From: Ptiloglossa arizonensis
Taxonomy: Eukaryota > Arthropoda > Insecta > Hymenoptera > Colletidae
Direction of reading: 5' to 3'
DNA length: 64,000 bases
NCBI RefSeq assembly: GCF_051014685.1
Contig: NW_027478889.1
Coordinates: 337,100 to 401,099 of the forward strand
This document shows, one piece after another, positions 47,101 to 59,600 of the stretch (positions are counted from its first letter, which is position 1; every line of letters starts with the position of its first letter). The notes below the pieces were generated by a model. That model saw nothing but the letters and a program-made list of their open reading frames with translations. It was not told the DNA's origin and did no database searches. The position numbers and the translations under genes are program-made.

Positions 47101-49199
47101 AGTTTGAAGCTAAGAAAAGGTTGAGATGACAACAAATTTTTCGCAGTTCTGCTGCTCCAAACGCTTAACCAGAATGGCCTAGAGAAAAAATACACATACC
47201 GTTGTAATCGGGCGAGTTTCTACTTTCAGATGCAATAGGAATTTTTGGGTTAGGTCAATCCGTTCGGGAGATATGGGAGTTTGAAGCCAAGAAATGGTTG
47301 AGAAGGCAAAAAATTTTTCGCACTTCTGCTGCTCCAAACGCCTAACCAGAATGGCCTAGGGAAAAAATACACATACCTTTGTAATCGGGCGAGTTTGTAC
47401 TTTCAGATGCAATAGGAATTTTTGGGTTAGGTCAATCCGTTCGCGAGATATGGGAGTTTGAAGCTAAGAAAAGGTTGAGATGACAACAAATTTTTCGCAG
47501 TTCTGCTGCTCCAAACGCTTAACCAGAATGGCCTAGGGAAAAAATACGCATACAGTTGTAATCGGGCGAGTTTCTACTTTCAGACGCAGCAAAAATTTTT
47601 GGGTTTGGTCAATCCGTTCGCGAGATATGGGAGTTTGAAGCTAAGAAATGGTTAAGAAGACAACAAATTTTTCGCACTTCTGCTGCTCCAAACGCATAAC
47701 CAGAATGGCCTAGGGAAGAAATACACATACCGTTGTAATCGGGCGAGCTTCTACTTTCAGATGCAATAGGAATTTTTGGGTTAGGTCAATCCGTTCGCGA
47801 GTTATGGGAGTTTGAAGCCAAGAAATGATTGAGAAGGCAAAAAATTTTTCACAATTCTGCTGCTCCAAACGCTTAACCAGAATGGCCTAGGGAAAAAATA
47901 CGCATACAGTTGCAATCGGGCGAGTTTCTACTTTCAGACGCAGCAGGAATTTTTGGGTTTGGTCAATCCGTTCGCGAGATATGGGACTTTGAAACTAAGA
48001 AATGGTTGAGAAGACAACAAATTTTTCGCAATTCAGCTGCTCCAAACGCTTAACCAGAATGGCCTAGGGAAAAATATACATACCGTTGTAATCGGGCGAG
48101 TTTCTACTTTCAGATGCAAATGGAATTTTTGGGTTAGGTCAATCCGTTCGCGAGATATGGGAGTTTGAAACTAAGAAATGGTTGAGAAGACAACAAATTT
48201 TTCGCAATTCTGCTGCTCCAAACGCTTGACCAGAATGGGCTAGGGAAAAAATACGCATACCGTTGTAATCGGGCGAGTTTCTACTTCCAGACGCTACAGG
48301 AATTTTTGGGTTAGGTCAATCCGTTCGGGAGATATGGGAGTTTGAAGCCAAGAAATGGTTGAGAAGGCAAAAAATTTTTCGCACTTCTGCTGCTCCAAAC
48401 GCCTAACCAGAATGGCCTAGGGAAAAAATACACATACCTTTGTAATCGGTCGAGTTTCTACTTTCAGGTGCAATAGGAATTTTTGGGTTAGGTCAATCCG
48501 TTCGCGAGATATGGGAGTTTGAATCCAAGAAATGGTTGAGAAGGCAAAAAATTTTTCGCAATTCTGCTGCACCAAACGCTTAACAAGAATGGCCTAGGGA
48601 AAAAATACGCATACAGTTGTAATCGGGCGAGTTTCTACTTTCAGACGGAGCAGGAATTTTTGGGTTTGGTCAATCCGTTCGCGAGATATGGGACCTTGAA
48701 ACTAAGAAATGGTTGAGAAGACAACAAATTTTTCGCAATTCTGCTGCTCCAAACGCATAACCAGAATGGCCTAGGGAAGAAATACACATACCGTTGTAAT
48801 CGGGCGAGTTCCTACTTTCAGACGCAACAGGAATTTTTGGGTTAGGTCAACCCGTTCGCGAGATATGGGAGTTTGAATCCAAGAAATGGATGAGAAGGCA
48901 AAAAATTTTTCGCAATCCTGCTTCTCCAAACGCTTAACCAGAATGGCCTAGGGAAAAAATACACATATCGTTGTAATCGGGCGAGTTTCTACTTTCAGAT
49001 GCAACAGGAATATTTGGGTTAGGTCAGTCCGTTCGCAAGATATGGGAGTTTGAAGCCAAGAAATGGTTGAGAAGTCAAAAAATTTTTCGCAATTCTGCTG
49101 CTCCAAACGCTTAACCAGAATGGCCTAGGGAAAAAATACACATACCGTTGTAATCGGGCGAGTTTCTACTTTCAGATGCAATAGGAATTTTTGGGTTAT
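44184..49199 (+). repeat. Mixed monomers with cgagttatggg and gagatgacaac types
   Basis: Notable units are cgcagcaaaaatttttggg (near 44,755 and 47,583), cgcgagttatggg (near 44,965 and 47,800), gatatggag followed by aaaaggttgagatgac (46.03, 47.1 kb), and two short A-run units with gggaaaaatatacat near 48,070. 45.48-47.24 kb recurs at 61.05-62.80 kb, and parts of 48.4-49.1 kb recur at 63.1-63.9 kb. Confidence 0.7.
48966..48982 (+). other. CENP-B-box-like site with 8 of 9 core bases
   Basis: TATCGTTGTAATCGGGC differs from the usual monomer by one C-to-T change. It matches 8 of the 9 core CENP-B positions and 13 of 17 overall. The same variant is at 63,824-63,840, in a monomer that also shares neighbouring marks (ccaagaaatggatgag before, gcaacaggaatatttggg after), so the two are copies of one event. 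Binding is not implied. Confidence 0.4.
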
Positions 49200-52100
49200 G
49201 TCAATCCGTTCGCGAGATATGGGAGTTTGAAGCTAAGAAATGGTTGAGAAGACAACAAATTTTTCGCAATTCTGCTGCTCCAAACGCTTGACCAGAATGG
49301 GCTAGGGAAAAAATACACATACCGTTGTAATCGGGCGCGTTTCTACTTCCAGACGCTACAGGAATTTTTGGGTTAGGTCAATCCGTTCGGGAGATATGGG
49401 AGTTTGAAGCCAAGAAATGGTTGAGAAGGCAAAAAATTTTTCGCACTTCTGCTGCTCCAAACGCTTAACAAGAATGGCCTAGGGAAAAAATACACATACC
49501 GCTGTAATCGGGCGAGTAGTCTACTTTCAGATGCAATAGGAATTTTTGGGTTAGGTCAATCCGTTCGCGAGATATGGGAGTTTGAATCCAAGAAATGGTT
49601 GAGAAGGCAAGAAATTTATCGCAATTCTGCTGCTCCAAACGCTTAACCAGAATGGCCTAGGGAAAAAATACACATACCGCTGTAATCGGGCGAGTTTCTA
49701 TTTTCAGACGCAACAGGAATTTTTGGGTTAGGTCAATCCGTTCGCGAGATATGGGAGTTTGAAGCCAAGAAATGGTTGAGAAGGCAAAAAATTTTTCGCA
49801 ATTCTGCTGCTGCAAACGCTTAACCAGAATGGCCTAGGGAAAAAATACGCATACAGTTGTAATCGGGCGAGTTTCTACTTTCAGACGCAGAAGGAGTTTT
49901 TGTGTTTGGTCAATCCGTTCGCGAGACAGGGGACTTTGAAGCTAAGAAATGGTTGAGAAGACAACAAATTTTTCGCACTTCTGCTGCTCCAACCGCTTAT
50001 CCAGAATGGCCTAGGGAAAAAAATACCCATACCGTTGTAGTCGGGCGAGTAGTCTACTTTCAGATGCAATAGGAATTTTTGGGATAGGTCTATCCGTTCG
50101 CGAGATATGGGAGTTTGAATCCAAGAAATGGTTGAGAAGACAAGAAATTTATCGCAATTCTGCTGCTCCAAACGCTTAACCAGAATGGCCTAGGGAAAAA
50201 ATACACATACCGCTGTAATCGGGCGAGTTTCTATTTTCAGACGCAACAGGAATTTTTGGGTTAGGTCAATCCGTTCGCGAGATATGGGAGTTTGAAGCCA
50301 AGAAATGGTTGAGAAGGCAAAAAATTTTTCGCAATTCTGCTGCTGCAAACGCTTAACCAGAATGGCCTAGGGAAAAAATACGCATACAGTTGTAATCGGG
50401 CGAGTTTCTACTTTCAGACGCAGAAGGAGTTTTTGTGTTTGGTCAATCCGTTCGCGAGACAGGGGACTTTGAAGCTAAGAAATGGTTGAGAAGACAACAA
50501 ATTTTTCGCACTTCTGCTGCTCCAACCGCTTATCCAGAATGGCCTAGGGAAAAAAATACCCATACCGTTGTAGTCGGGCGAGTAGTCTACTTTCAGATGC
50601 AATAGGAATTTTTGGGATAGGTCTATCCGTTCGCGAGATATGGGAGTTTGAATCCAAGAAATGGTTGAGAAGACAAGAAATTTATCGCAATTCTGCTGCT
50701 CCAAACGCTTAACCAGAATGGCCTAGGGAAAAAATACACATACCGCTGTAATCGGGCGAGTTTCTATTTTCAGACGCAACAGGAATTTTTGGGTTAGGTC
50801 AATCCGTTCGCGAGATATGGGAGTTTGAAGCCAAGAAATGGTTGAGAAGGCAAAAAATTTTTCGCAATTCTGCGGCTCTAAACGCTTAACAGAATGGCCT
50901 AGGGAAAAAAATACCCATACCGTTGTAATCGGGCGAGTTTCTACTTTCAGATGCAATAGGAATTTTTGGGTTAGGTCAATCCGTTCGCGAGATATGGGAG
51001 TTTGAAGCTAAGAAATGGTTGAGAAGGCAAAAAATTTTTCGCAATTCTGCTGCTCCAAACGCTTAACCAGAATGGCCTAGGGAAAAAATACACATACCGC
51101 TGTAATCGGGCGAGTTTCTATTTTCAGACGCAACAGGAATTTTTGGGTTAGGTCAATCCGTTCGCGAGATATGGGAGTTTGAAGCCAAGAAATGGTTGAG
51201 AAGGCAAAAAATTTTTCGCAATTCTGCTGCTCCAAACGCTTAACAGAATGGCCTAGGGAAAAAATACCCATACCGTTGTAATCGGGCGAGTTTGTACTTT
51301 CAGATGCAATAGGAATTTTTGGGTTAGGTCAATCCGTTCGCGAGATATGGAGTTTGAAGCTAAGAAAAGGTTGAGATGACAACAAATTTTTCGCAGTTCT
51401 GCTGCTCCAAACGCTTAACCAGAATGGCCTAGAGAAAAAATACACATACCGTTGTAATCGGGAGAGTTTCTACTTTCAGATGCAATAGGAATTTTTGGGT
51501 TAGGTCAATCCGTTCGCGAGATATGGGAGTTTGAAGCCAAGAAATGGTTGAGAAGGCAAAAAATTTTTCGCAATTCTGCTGCTGCAAACGCTTAACCAGA
51601 ATGGCCTAGGGAAAAAATACGCATACAGTTGTAATCGGGCGAGTTTCTACTTTCAGATGCAGAAGGAGTTTTTGTGTTTGGTCAATCCGTTCGCGAGACA
51701 GGGGACTTTGAAGCTAAGAAATGGTTGAGAAGACAACAAATTTTTCGCACTTCTGCTGCTCCAACCGCTTATCCAGAATGGCCTAGGGAAAAAAATACCC
51801 ATACCGTTGTAGTCGGGCGAGTAGTCTACTTTCAGATGCAATAGGAATTTTTGGGATAGGTCTATCCGTTCGCGAGATATGGGAGTTTGAATCCAAGAAA
51901 TGGTTGAGAAGGCAAGAAATTTATCGCAATTCTGCTGCTCCAAACGCTTAACCAGAATGGCCTAGGGAAAAAATACACATACCGCTGTAATCGGGCGAGT
52001 TTCTATTTTCAGACGCAACAGGAATTTTTGGGTTAGGTCAATCCGTTCGCGAGATATGGGAGTTTGAAACCAAGAAATGGTTGAGAAGGCAAAAAATTTT

Positions 52101-54546
52101 TCGCAATTCTGCTGCTCCAAACGCTTAACAGAATGGCCTAGGGAAAGAATACCCATACCGTTGTAATTGGGCGAGTTTGTACTTTCAGATGCAATAGGAA
52201 TTTTTGGGTTAGGTCAATCCGTTCGCGAGATATGGAGTTTGAAGCTAAGAAAAGGTTGAGATGACAACAAATTTTTCGCAGTTCTGCTGCTCCAAACGCT
52301 TAACCAGAATGGCCTAGAGAAAAAATACACATACCGTTGTAATCGGGCGTGTTTCTACTTTCAGATGCAATAGGAATTTTTGGGTTAGGTCAATCCGTTC
52401 GGGAGATATGGGAGTTTGAAGCCAAGAAATGGTTGAGAAGGCAAAAAATTTTTCGCACTTCTGCTGCTCCAAACGCCTAACCAGAATGGCCTAGGGAAAA
52501 AATACACATACCTTTGTAATCGGGCGAGTTTGTACTTTCAGATGCAATAGGAATTTTTGGGTTAGGTCAATCCGTTCGCGAGATATGGGAGTTTGAATCT
52601 AAGAAAAGGTTGAGATGACAACATATTTTTCGCAGTTCTGCTGCTCCAATCGCTTAACCAGAATGGCCTAGGGAAAAAATACGCATACAGTTGTAATCGG
52701 GCGAGTTTCTACTTTCAGACGCAGCAAAAATTTTTGGGTTTGGTCAATCCGTTCGCGAGATATGGGAGTTTGAAGCTAAGAAATGGTTAAGAAGACAACA
52801 AATTTTTCGCACTTCTGCTGCTCCAAACGCATAACCAGAATGGCCTAGGGAAGAAATACACATACCGTTGTAATCGGGCGAGCTTCTACTTTCAGATGCA
52901 ATAGGAATTTTTGGGTTAGGTCAATCCGTTCGCGAGTTATGGGAGTTTGAAGCCAAGAAATGATTGAGAAGGCAAAAAATTTTTCGCAATTCTGCTGCTC
53001 CAAACGCTTAACCAGAATCGCCTAGGGAAAAAATACGCATACAGTTGCAATCGGGCGAGTTTCTACTTTCAGACGCAGCAGGAATTTTTGGGTTTGGTCA
53101 ATCCGTTCGCGAGATATGGGACTTTGAATCTAAGAAATGGTTGAGAAGACAACAAATTTTTCGCAATTCTGCTGCTCCAAACGCTTAACCAGAATGGCCT
53201 AGGGAAAAATATACATACCGTTGTAATCGGGCGAGTTTCTACTTTCAGACGCAGAAGGAGTTTTTGTGTTTGGTCAATCCGTTCGCGAGACAGGGGACTT
53301 TGAAGCTAAGAAATGGTTGAGAAGACAACAAATTTTTCGCACTTCTGCTGCTCCAACCGCTTATCCAGAATGGCCTAGGGAAAAAAATACCCATACCGTT
53401 GTAGTCGGGCGAGTAGTTTACTTTCAGATGCAATAGGAATTTTTGGGATAGGTTTATCCGTTCGCGAGATATGGGAGTTAGAATCCAAGAAATGGTTGAG
53501 AGGGCAAGAAATTTATCGCAATTCTGCTGCTCCAAACGCTTAACCAGAATGGCCTAGGGAAAAAATACACATACCGCTGTAATCGGGCGAGTTTCTATTT
53601 TCAGACGCAGCAGGAATTTTTGGGTTTGGTCAATCCGTTCGCGAGATATGGGACTTTGAAACTAAGAAATGGTTGAGAAGACAACAAATTTTTCGCAATT
53701 CTGCTGCTCCAAACGCTTAACAGAATGGCCTAGGGAAAAAAATACCCATACCGTTGTAGTCGGGCGAGTAGTTTACTTTCAGATGCAATAGGAATTTTTG
53801 GGATAGGTTTATCCGTTCGCGAGATATGGGAGTTTGAAGCCAAGAAATGTTTGAGAAGGCAAAAAATTTTTCGCAATTCTGCTGCTCCAAACGCTTAACA
53901 GAATGGCCTAGGGAAAAAAATACCCATACCGTTTTAATCGGGCGAGTTTCTACTTTCAGATGCAATAGGAATTTTTGGGTTAGGTCAATCCGTTCGCGAG
54001 ATATGGGAGTTTGAAGCTAAGAAATGGTTGAGAAGGCAAAAAATTTTTCGCAATTCTGCTGCTCCAAACGCTTAACCAGAATGGCCTAGGGAAAAAATAC
54101 ACATACCGCTGTAATCGGGCGAGTTTCTATTTTCAGACGCAACAGGAATTTTTGGGTTAGGTCAATCCGTTCGCGAGATATGGGAGTTTGAAGCCAAGAA
54201 ATGGTTGAGAAGGCAAAAAATTTTTCGCAATTCTGCTGCTCCAAACGCTTAACAGAATGGCCTAGGGAAAAAATACCCATACCGTTGTAATCGGGCGAGT
54301 TTGTACTTTCAGATGCAATAGGAATTTTTGGGTTAGGTCAATCCGTTCGCGAGATATGGAGTTTGAAGCTAAGAAAAGGTTGAGATGACAACAAATTTTT
54401 CGCAGTTCTGCTGCTCCAAACGCTTAACCAGAATGGCCTAGAGAAAAAATACACATACCGTTGTAATCGGGCGAGCTTCTACTTTCAGATGCAATAGGAA
54501 TTTTTGGGTTAGGTCAATCCGTTCGCGAGATATGGGAGTTTGAAGC
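49200..54546 (+). repeat. 7.26-kb-spaced repeat, copy 1
   Basis: It matches 56,460-61,796. The offset is exactly 7,260 up to about 51.25 kb, then falls in one-base steps to 7,250 because the right copy has lost single bases. It includes the 3-mer duplication at 49.6-50.9 kb and most of the first 11-mer copy. Runs of G, A and T here have the lengths usual in the family. Confidence 0.85.
49607..50873 (+). repeat. 3-mer tandem duplication (offset 533 bp)
   Basis: 49,607-50,340 matches 50,140-50,873. Each 533-bp step holds the divergent gacagggg monomer, a gtagtctac monomer and a cagacgcaacagg monomer. The same pair recurs 7,260 bp to the right (near 56,867-58,133), so the trimer duplicated before the 7.26-kb duplication. 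Confidence 0.85.
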
Positions 54547-56694
54547 TAAGAAATGGTTGAGAAGACAACAAATTTTTCGCAATTCTGCTGCTCCAAACGC
54601 TTGACCAGAATGGGCTAGGGAAAAAATACACATACCGTTGTAATCGGGCGCGTTTCTACTTCCAGACGCTACAGGAATTTTTGGGTTAGGTCAATCCGTT
54701 CGGGAGATATGGGAGTTTGAAGCCAAGAAATGGTTGAGAAGGCAAAAAATTTTTCGCACTTCTGCTGCTCCAAACGCATAACCAGAATGGCCTAGGGAAG
54801 AAATACACATACCGTTGTAATCGGGCGAGCTTCTACTTTCAGATGCAATAGGAATTTTTGGGTTAGGTCAATCCGTTCGCGAGTTATGGGAGTTTGAAGC
54901 CAAGAAATGATTGAGAAGGCAAAAAATTTTTCGCAATTCTGCTGCTCCAAACGCTTAACCAGAATCGCCTAGGGAAAAAATACGCATACAGTTGCAATCG
55001 GGCGAGTTTCTACTTTCAGACGCAGCAGGAATTTTTGGGTTTGGTCAATCCGTTCGCGAGATATGGGACTTTGAATCTAAGAAATGGTTGAGAAGACAAC
55101 AAATTTTTCGCAATTCTGCTGCTCCAAACGCTTAACCAGAATGGCCTAGGGAAAAATATACATACCGTTGTAATCGGGCGAGTTTCTACTTTCAGACGCA
55201 GAAGGAGTTTTTGTGTTTGGTCAATCCGTTCGCGAGACAGGGGACTTTGAAGCTAAGAAATGGTTGAGAAGACAACAAATTTTTCGCACTTCTGCTGCTC
55301 CAACCGCTTATCCAGAATGGCCTAGGGAAAAAAATACCCATACCGTTGTAGTCGGGCGAGTAGTTTACTTTCAGATGCAATAGGAATTTTTGGGATAGGT
55401 TTATCCGTTCGCGAGATATGGGAGTTAGAATCCAAGAAATGGTTGAGAGGGCAAGAAATTTATCGCAATTCTGCTGCTCCAAACGCTTAACCAGAATGGC
55501 CTAGGGAAAAAATACACATACCGCTGTAATCGGGCGAGTTTCTATTTTCAGACGCAGCAGGAATTTTTGGGTTTGGTCAATCCGTTCGCGAGATATGGGA
55601 CTTTGAAACTAAGAAATGGTTGAGAAGACAACAAATTTTTCGCAATTCTGCTGCTCCAAACGCTTAACAGAATGGCCTAGGGAAAAAAATACCCATACCG
55701 TTGTAGTCGGGCGAGTAGTTTACTTTCAGATGCAATAGGAATTTTTGGGATAGGTTTATCCGTTCGCGAGATATGGGAGTTTGAAGCCAAGAAATGTTTG
55801 AGAAGGCAAAAAATTTTTCGCAATTCTGCTGCTCCAAACGCTTAACAGAATGGCCTAGGGAAAAAAATACCCATACCGTTTTAATCGGGCGAGTTTCTAC
55901 TTTCAGATGCAATAGGAATTTTTGGGTTAGGTCAATCCGTTCGCGAGATATGGGAGTTTGAAGCTAAGAAATGGTTGAGAAGGCAAAAAATTTTTCGCAA
56001 TTCTGCTGCTCCAAACGCTTAACCAGAATGGCCTAGGGAAAAAATACACATACCGCTGTAATCGGGCGAGTTTCTATTTTCAGACGCAACAGGAATTTTT
56101 GGGTTAGGTCAATCCGTTCGCGAGATATGGGAGTTTGAAGCCAAGAAATGGTTGAGAAGGCAAAAAATTTTTCGCAATTCTGCTGCTCCAAACGCTTAAC
56201 AGAATGGCCTAGGGAAAAAATACCCATACCGTTGTAATCGGGCGAGTTTGTACTTTCAGATGCAATAGGAATTTTTGGGTTAGGTCAATCCGTTCGCGAG
56301 ATATGGAGTTTGAAGCTAAGAAAAGGTTGAGATGACAACAAATTTTTCGCAGTTCTGCTGCTCCAAACGCTTAACCAGAATGGCCTAGAGAAAAAATACA
56401 CATACCGTTGTAATCGGGCGAGCTTCTACTTTCAGATGCAATAGGAATTTTTGGGTTAGGTCAATCCGTTCGCGAGATATGGGAGTTTGAAGCTAAGAAA
56501 TGGTTGAGAAGACAACAAATTTTTCGCAATTCTGCTGCTCCAAACGCTTGACCAGAATGGGCTAGGGAAAAAATACACATACCGTTGTAATCGGGCGCGT
56601 TTCTACTTCCAGACGCTACAGGAATTTTTGGGTTAGGTCAATCCGTTCGGGAGATATGGGAGTTTGAAGCCAAGAAATGGTTGAGAAGGCAAAA
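52801..56694 (+). repeat. 11-mer tandem duplication (two copies of 1,947 bp)
   Basis: 52,801-54,747 is repeated at 54,748-56,694 with no indel. Both carry ccaaacgcataacc, cgcgagttatggg, gaatcgcctaggg, gaaaaatatacat, the divergent monomer with gtagtttac, ggtttatccg and gagagggcaag. The 1,947-bp length is exactly 11 x 177. Confidence 0.85.
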
Positions 56695-59600
56695 AATTTT
56701 TCGCACTTCTGCTGCTCCAAACGCTTAACAAGAATGGCCTAGGGAAAAAATACACATACCGCTGTAATCGGGCGAGTAGTCTACTTTCAGATGCAATAGG
56801 AATTTTTGGGTTAGGTCAATCCGTTCGCGAGATATGGGAGTTTGAATCCAAGAAATGGTTGAGAAGGCAAGAAATTTATCGCAATTCTGCTGCTCCAAAC
56901 GCTTAACCAGAATGGCCTAGGGAAAAAATACACATACCGCTGTAATCGGGCGAGTTTCTATTTTCAGACGCAACAGGAATTTTTGGGTTAGGTCAATCCG
57001 TTCGCGAGATATGGGAGTTTGAAGCCAAGAAATGGTTGAGAAGGCAAAAAATTTTTCGCAATTCTGCTGCTGCAAACGCTTAACCAGAATGGCCTAGGGA
57101 AAAAATACGCATACAGTTGTAATCGGGCGAGTTTCTACTTTCAGACGCAGAAGGAGTTTTTGTGTTTGGTCAATCCGTTCGCGAGACAGGGGACTTTGAA
57201 GCTAAGAAATGGTTGAGAAGACAACAAATTTTTCGCACTTCTGCTGCTCCAACCGCTTATCCAGAATGGCCTAGGGAAAAAAATACCCATACCGTTGTAG
57301 TCGGGCGAGTAGTCTACTTTCAGATGCAATAGGAATTTTTGGGATAGGTCTATCCGTTCGCGAGATATGGGAGTTTGAATCCAAGAAATGGTTGAGAAGA
57401 CAAGAAATTTATCGCAATTCTGCTGCTCCAAACGCTTAACCAGAATGGCCTAGGGAAAAAATACACATACCGCTGTAATCGGGCGAGTTTCTATTTTCAG
57501 ACGCAACAGGAATTTTTGGGTTAGGTCAATCCGTTCGCGAGATATGGGAGTTTGAAGCCAAGAAATGGTTGAGAAGGCAAAAAATTTTTCGCAATTCTGC
57601 TGCTGCAAACGCTTAACCAGAATGGCCTAGGGAAAAAATACGCATACAGTTGTAATCGGGCGAGTTTCTACTTTCAGACGCAGAAGGAGTTTTTGTGTTT
57701 GGTCAATCCGTTCGCGAGACAGGGGACTTTGAAGCTAAGAAATGGTTGAGAAGACAACAAATTTTTCGCACTTCTGCTGCTCCAACCGCTTATCCAGAAT
57801 GGCCTAGGGAAAAAAATACCCATACCGTTGTAGTCGGGCGAGTAGTCTACTTTCAGATGCAATAGGAATTTTTGGGATAGGTCTATCCGTTCGCGAGATA
57901 TGGGAGTTTGAATCCAAGAAATGGTTGAGAAGACAAGAAATTTATCGCAATTCTGCTGCTCCAAACGCTTAACCAGAATGGCCTAGGGAAAAAATACACA
58001 TACCGCTGTAATCGGGCGAGTTTCTATTTTCAGACGCAACAGGAATTTTTGGGTTAGGTCAATCCGTTCGCGAGATATGGGAGTTTGAAGCCAAGAAATG
58101 GTTGAGAAGGCAAAAAATTTTTCGCAATTCTGCGGCTCTAAACGCTTAACAGAATGGCCTAGGGAAAAAAATACCCATACCGTTGTAATCGGGCGAGTTT
58201 CTACTTTCAGATGCAATAGGAATTTTTGGGTTAGGTCAATCCGTTCGCGAGATATGGGAGTTTGAAGCTAAGAAATGGTTGAGAAGGCAAAAAATTTTTC
58301 GCAATTCTGCTGCTCCAAACGCTTAACCAGAATGGCCTAGGGAAAAAATACACATACCGCTGTAATCGGGCGAGTTTCTATTTTCAGACGCAACAGGAAT
58401 TTTTGGGTTAGGTCAATCCGTTCGCGAGATATGGGAGTTTGAAGCCAAGAAATGGTTGAGAAGGCAAAAAATTTTTCGCAATTCTGCTGCTCCAAACGCT
58501 TAACAGAATGGCCTAGGAAAAAATACCCATACCGTTGTAATCGGGCGAGTTTGTACTTTCAGATGCAATAGGAATTTTTGGGTTAGGTCAATCCGTTCGC
58601 GAGATATGGAGTTTGAAGCTAAGAAAAGGTTGAGATGACAACAAATTTTTCGCAGTTCTGCTGCTCCAAACGCTTAACCAGAATGGCCTAGAGAAAAAAT
58701 ACACATACCGTTGTAATCGGGAGAGTTTCTACTTTCAGATGCAATAGGAATTTTTGGGTTAGGTCAATCCGTTCGCGAGATATGGGAGTTTGAAGCCAAG
58801 AAATGGTTGAGAAGGCAAAAAATTTTCGCAATTCTGCTGCTGCAAACGCTTAACCAGAATGGCCTAGGGAAAAAATACGCATACAGTTGTAATCGGGCGA
58901 GTTTCTACTTTCAGATGCAGAAGGAGTTTTTGTGTTTGGTCAATCCGTTCGCGAGACAGGGGACTTTGAAGCTAAGAAATGGTTGAGAAGACAACAAATT
59001 TTTCGCACTTCTGCTGCTCCAACCGCTTATCCAGAATGGCCTAGGGAAAAAAATACCCATACCGTTGTAGTCGGCGAGTAGTCTACTTTCAGATGCATTA
59101 GGAATTTTTGGGATAGGTCTATCCGTTCGCGAGATATGGGAGTTTGAATCCAAGAAATGGTTGAGAAGGCAGAAATTTATCGCAATTCTGCTGCTCCAAA
59201 CGCTTAACCAGAATGGCCTAGGGAAAAATACACATACCGCTGTAATCGGGCGAGTTTCTATTTTCAGACGCAACAGGAATTTTTGGGTTAGGTCAATCCG
59301 TTCGCGAGATATGGGAGTTTGAAACCAAGAAATGGTTGAGAAGGCAAAAAATTTTTCGCAATTCTGCTGCTCCAAACGCTTAACAGAATGGCCTAGGGAA
59401 AGAATACCCATACCGTTGTAATTGGGCGAGTTTGTACTTTCAGATGCAATAGGAATTTTTGGGTTAGGTCAATCCGTTCGCGAGATATGGAGTTTGAAGC
59501 TAAGAAAAGGTTGAGATGACAACAAATTTTTCGCAGTTCTGCTGCTCCAAACGCTTAACCAGAATGGCCTAGAGAAAAAATACACATACCGTTGTAATCG

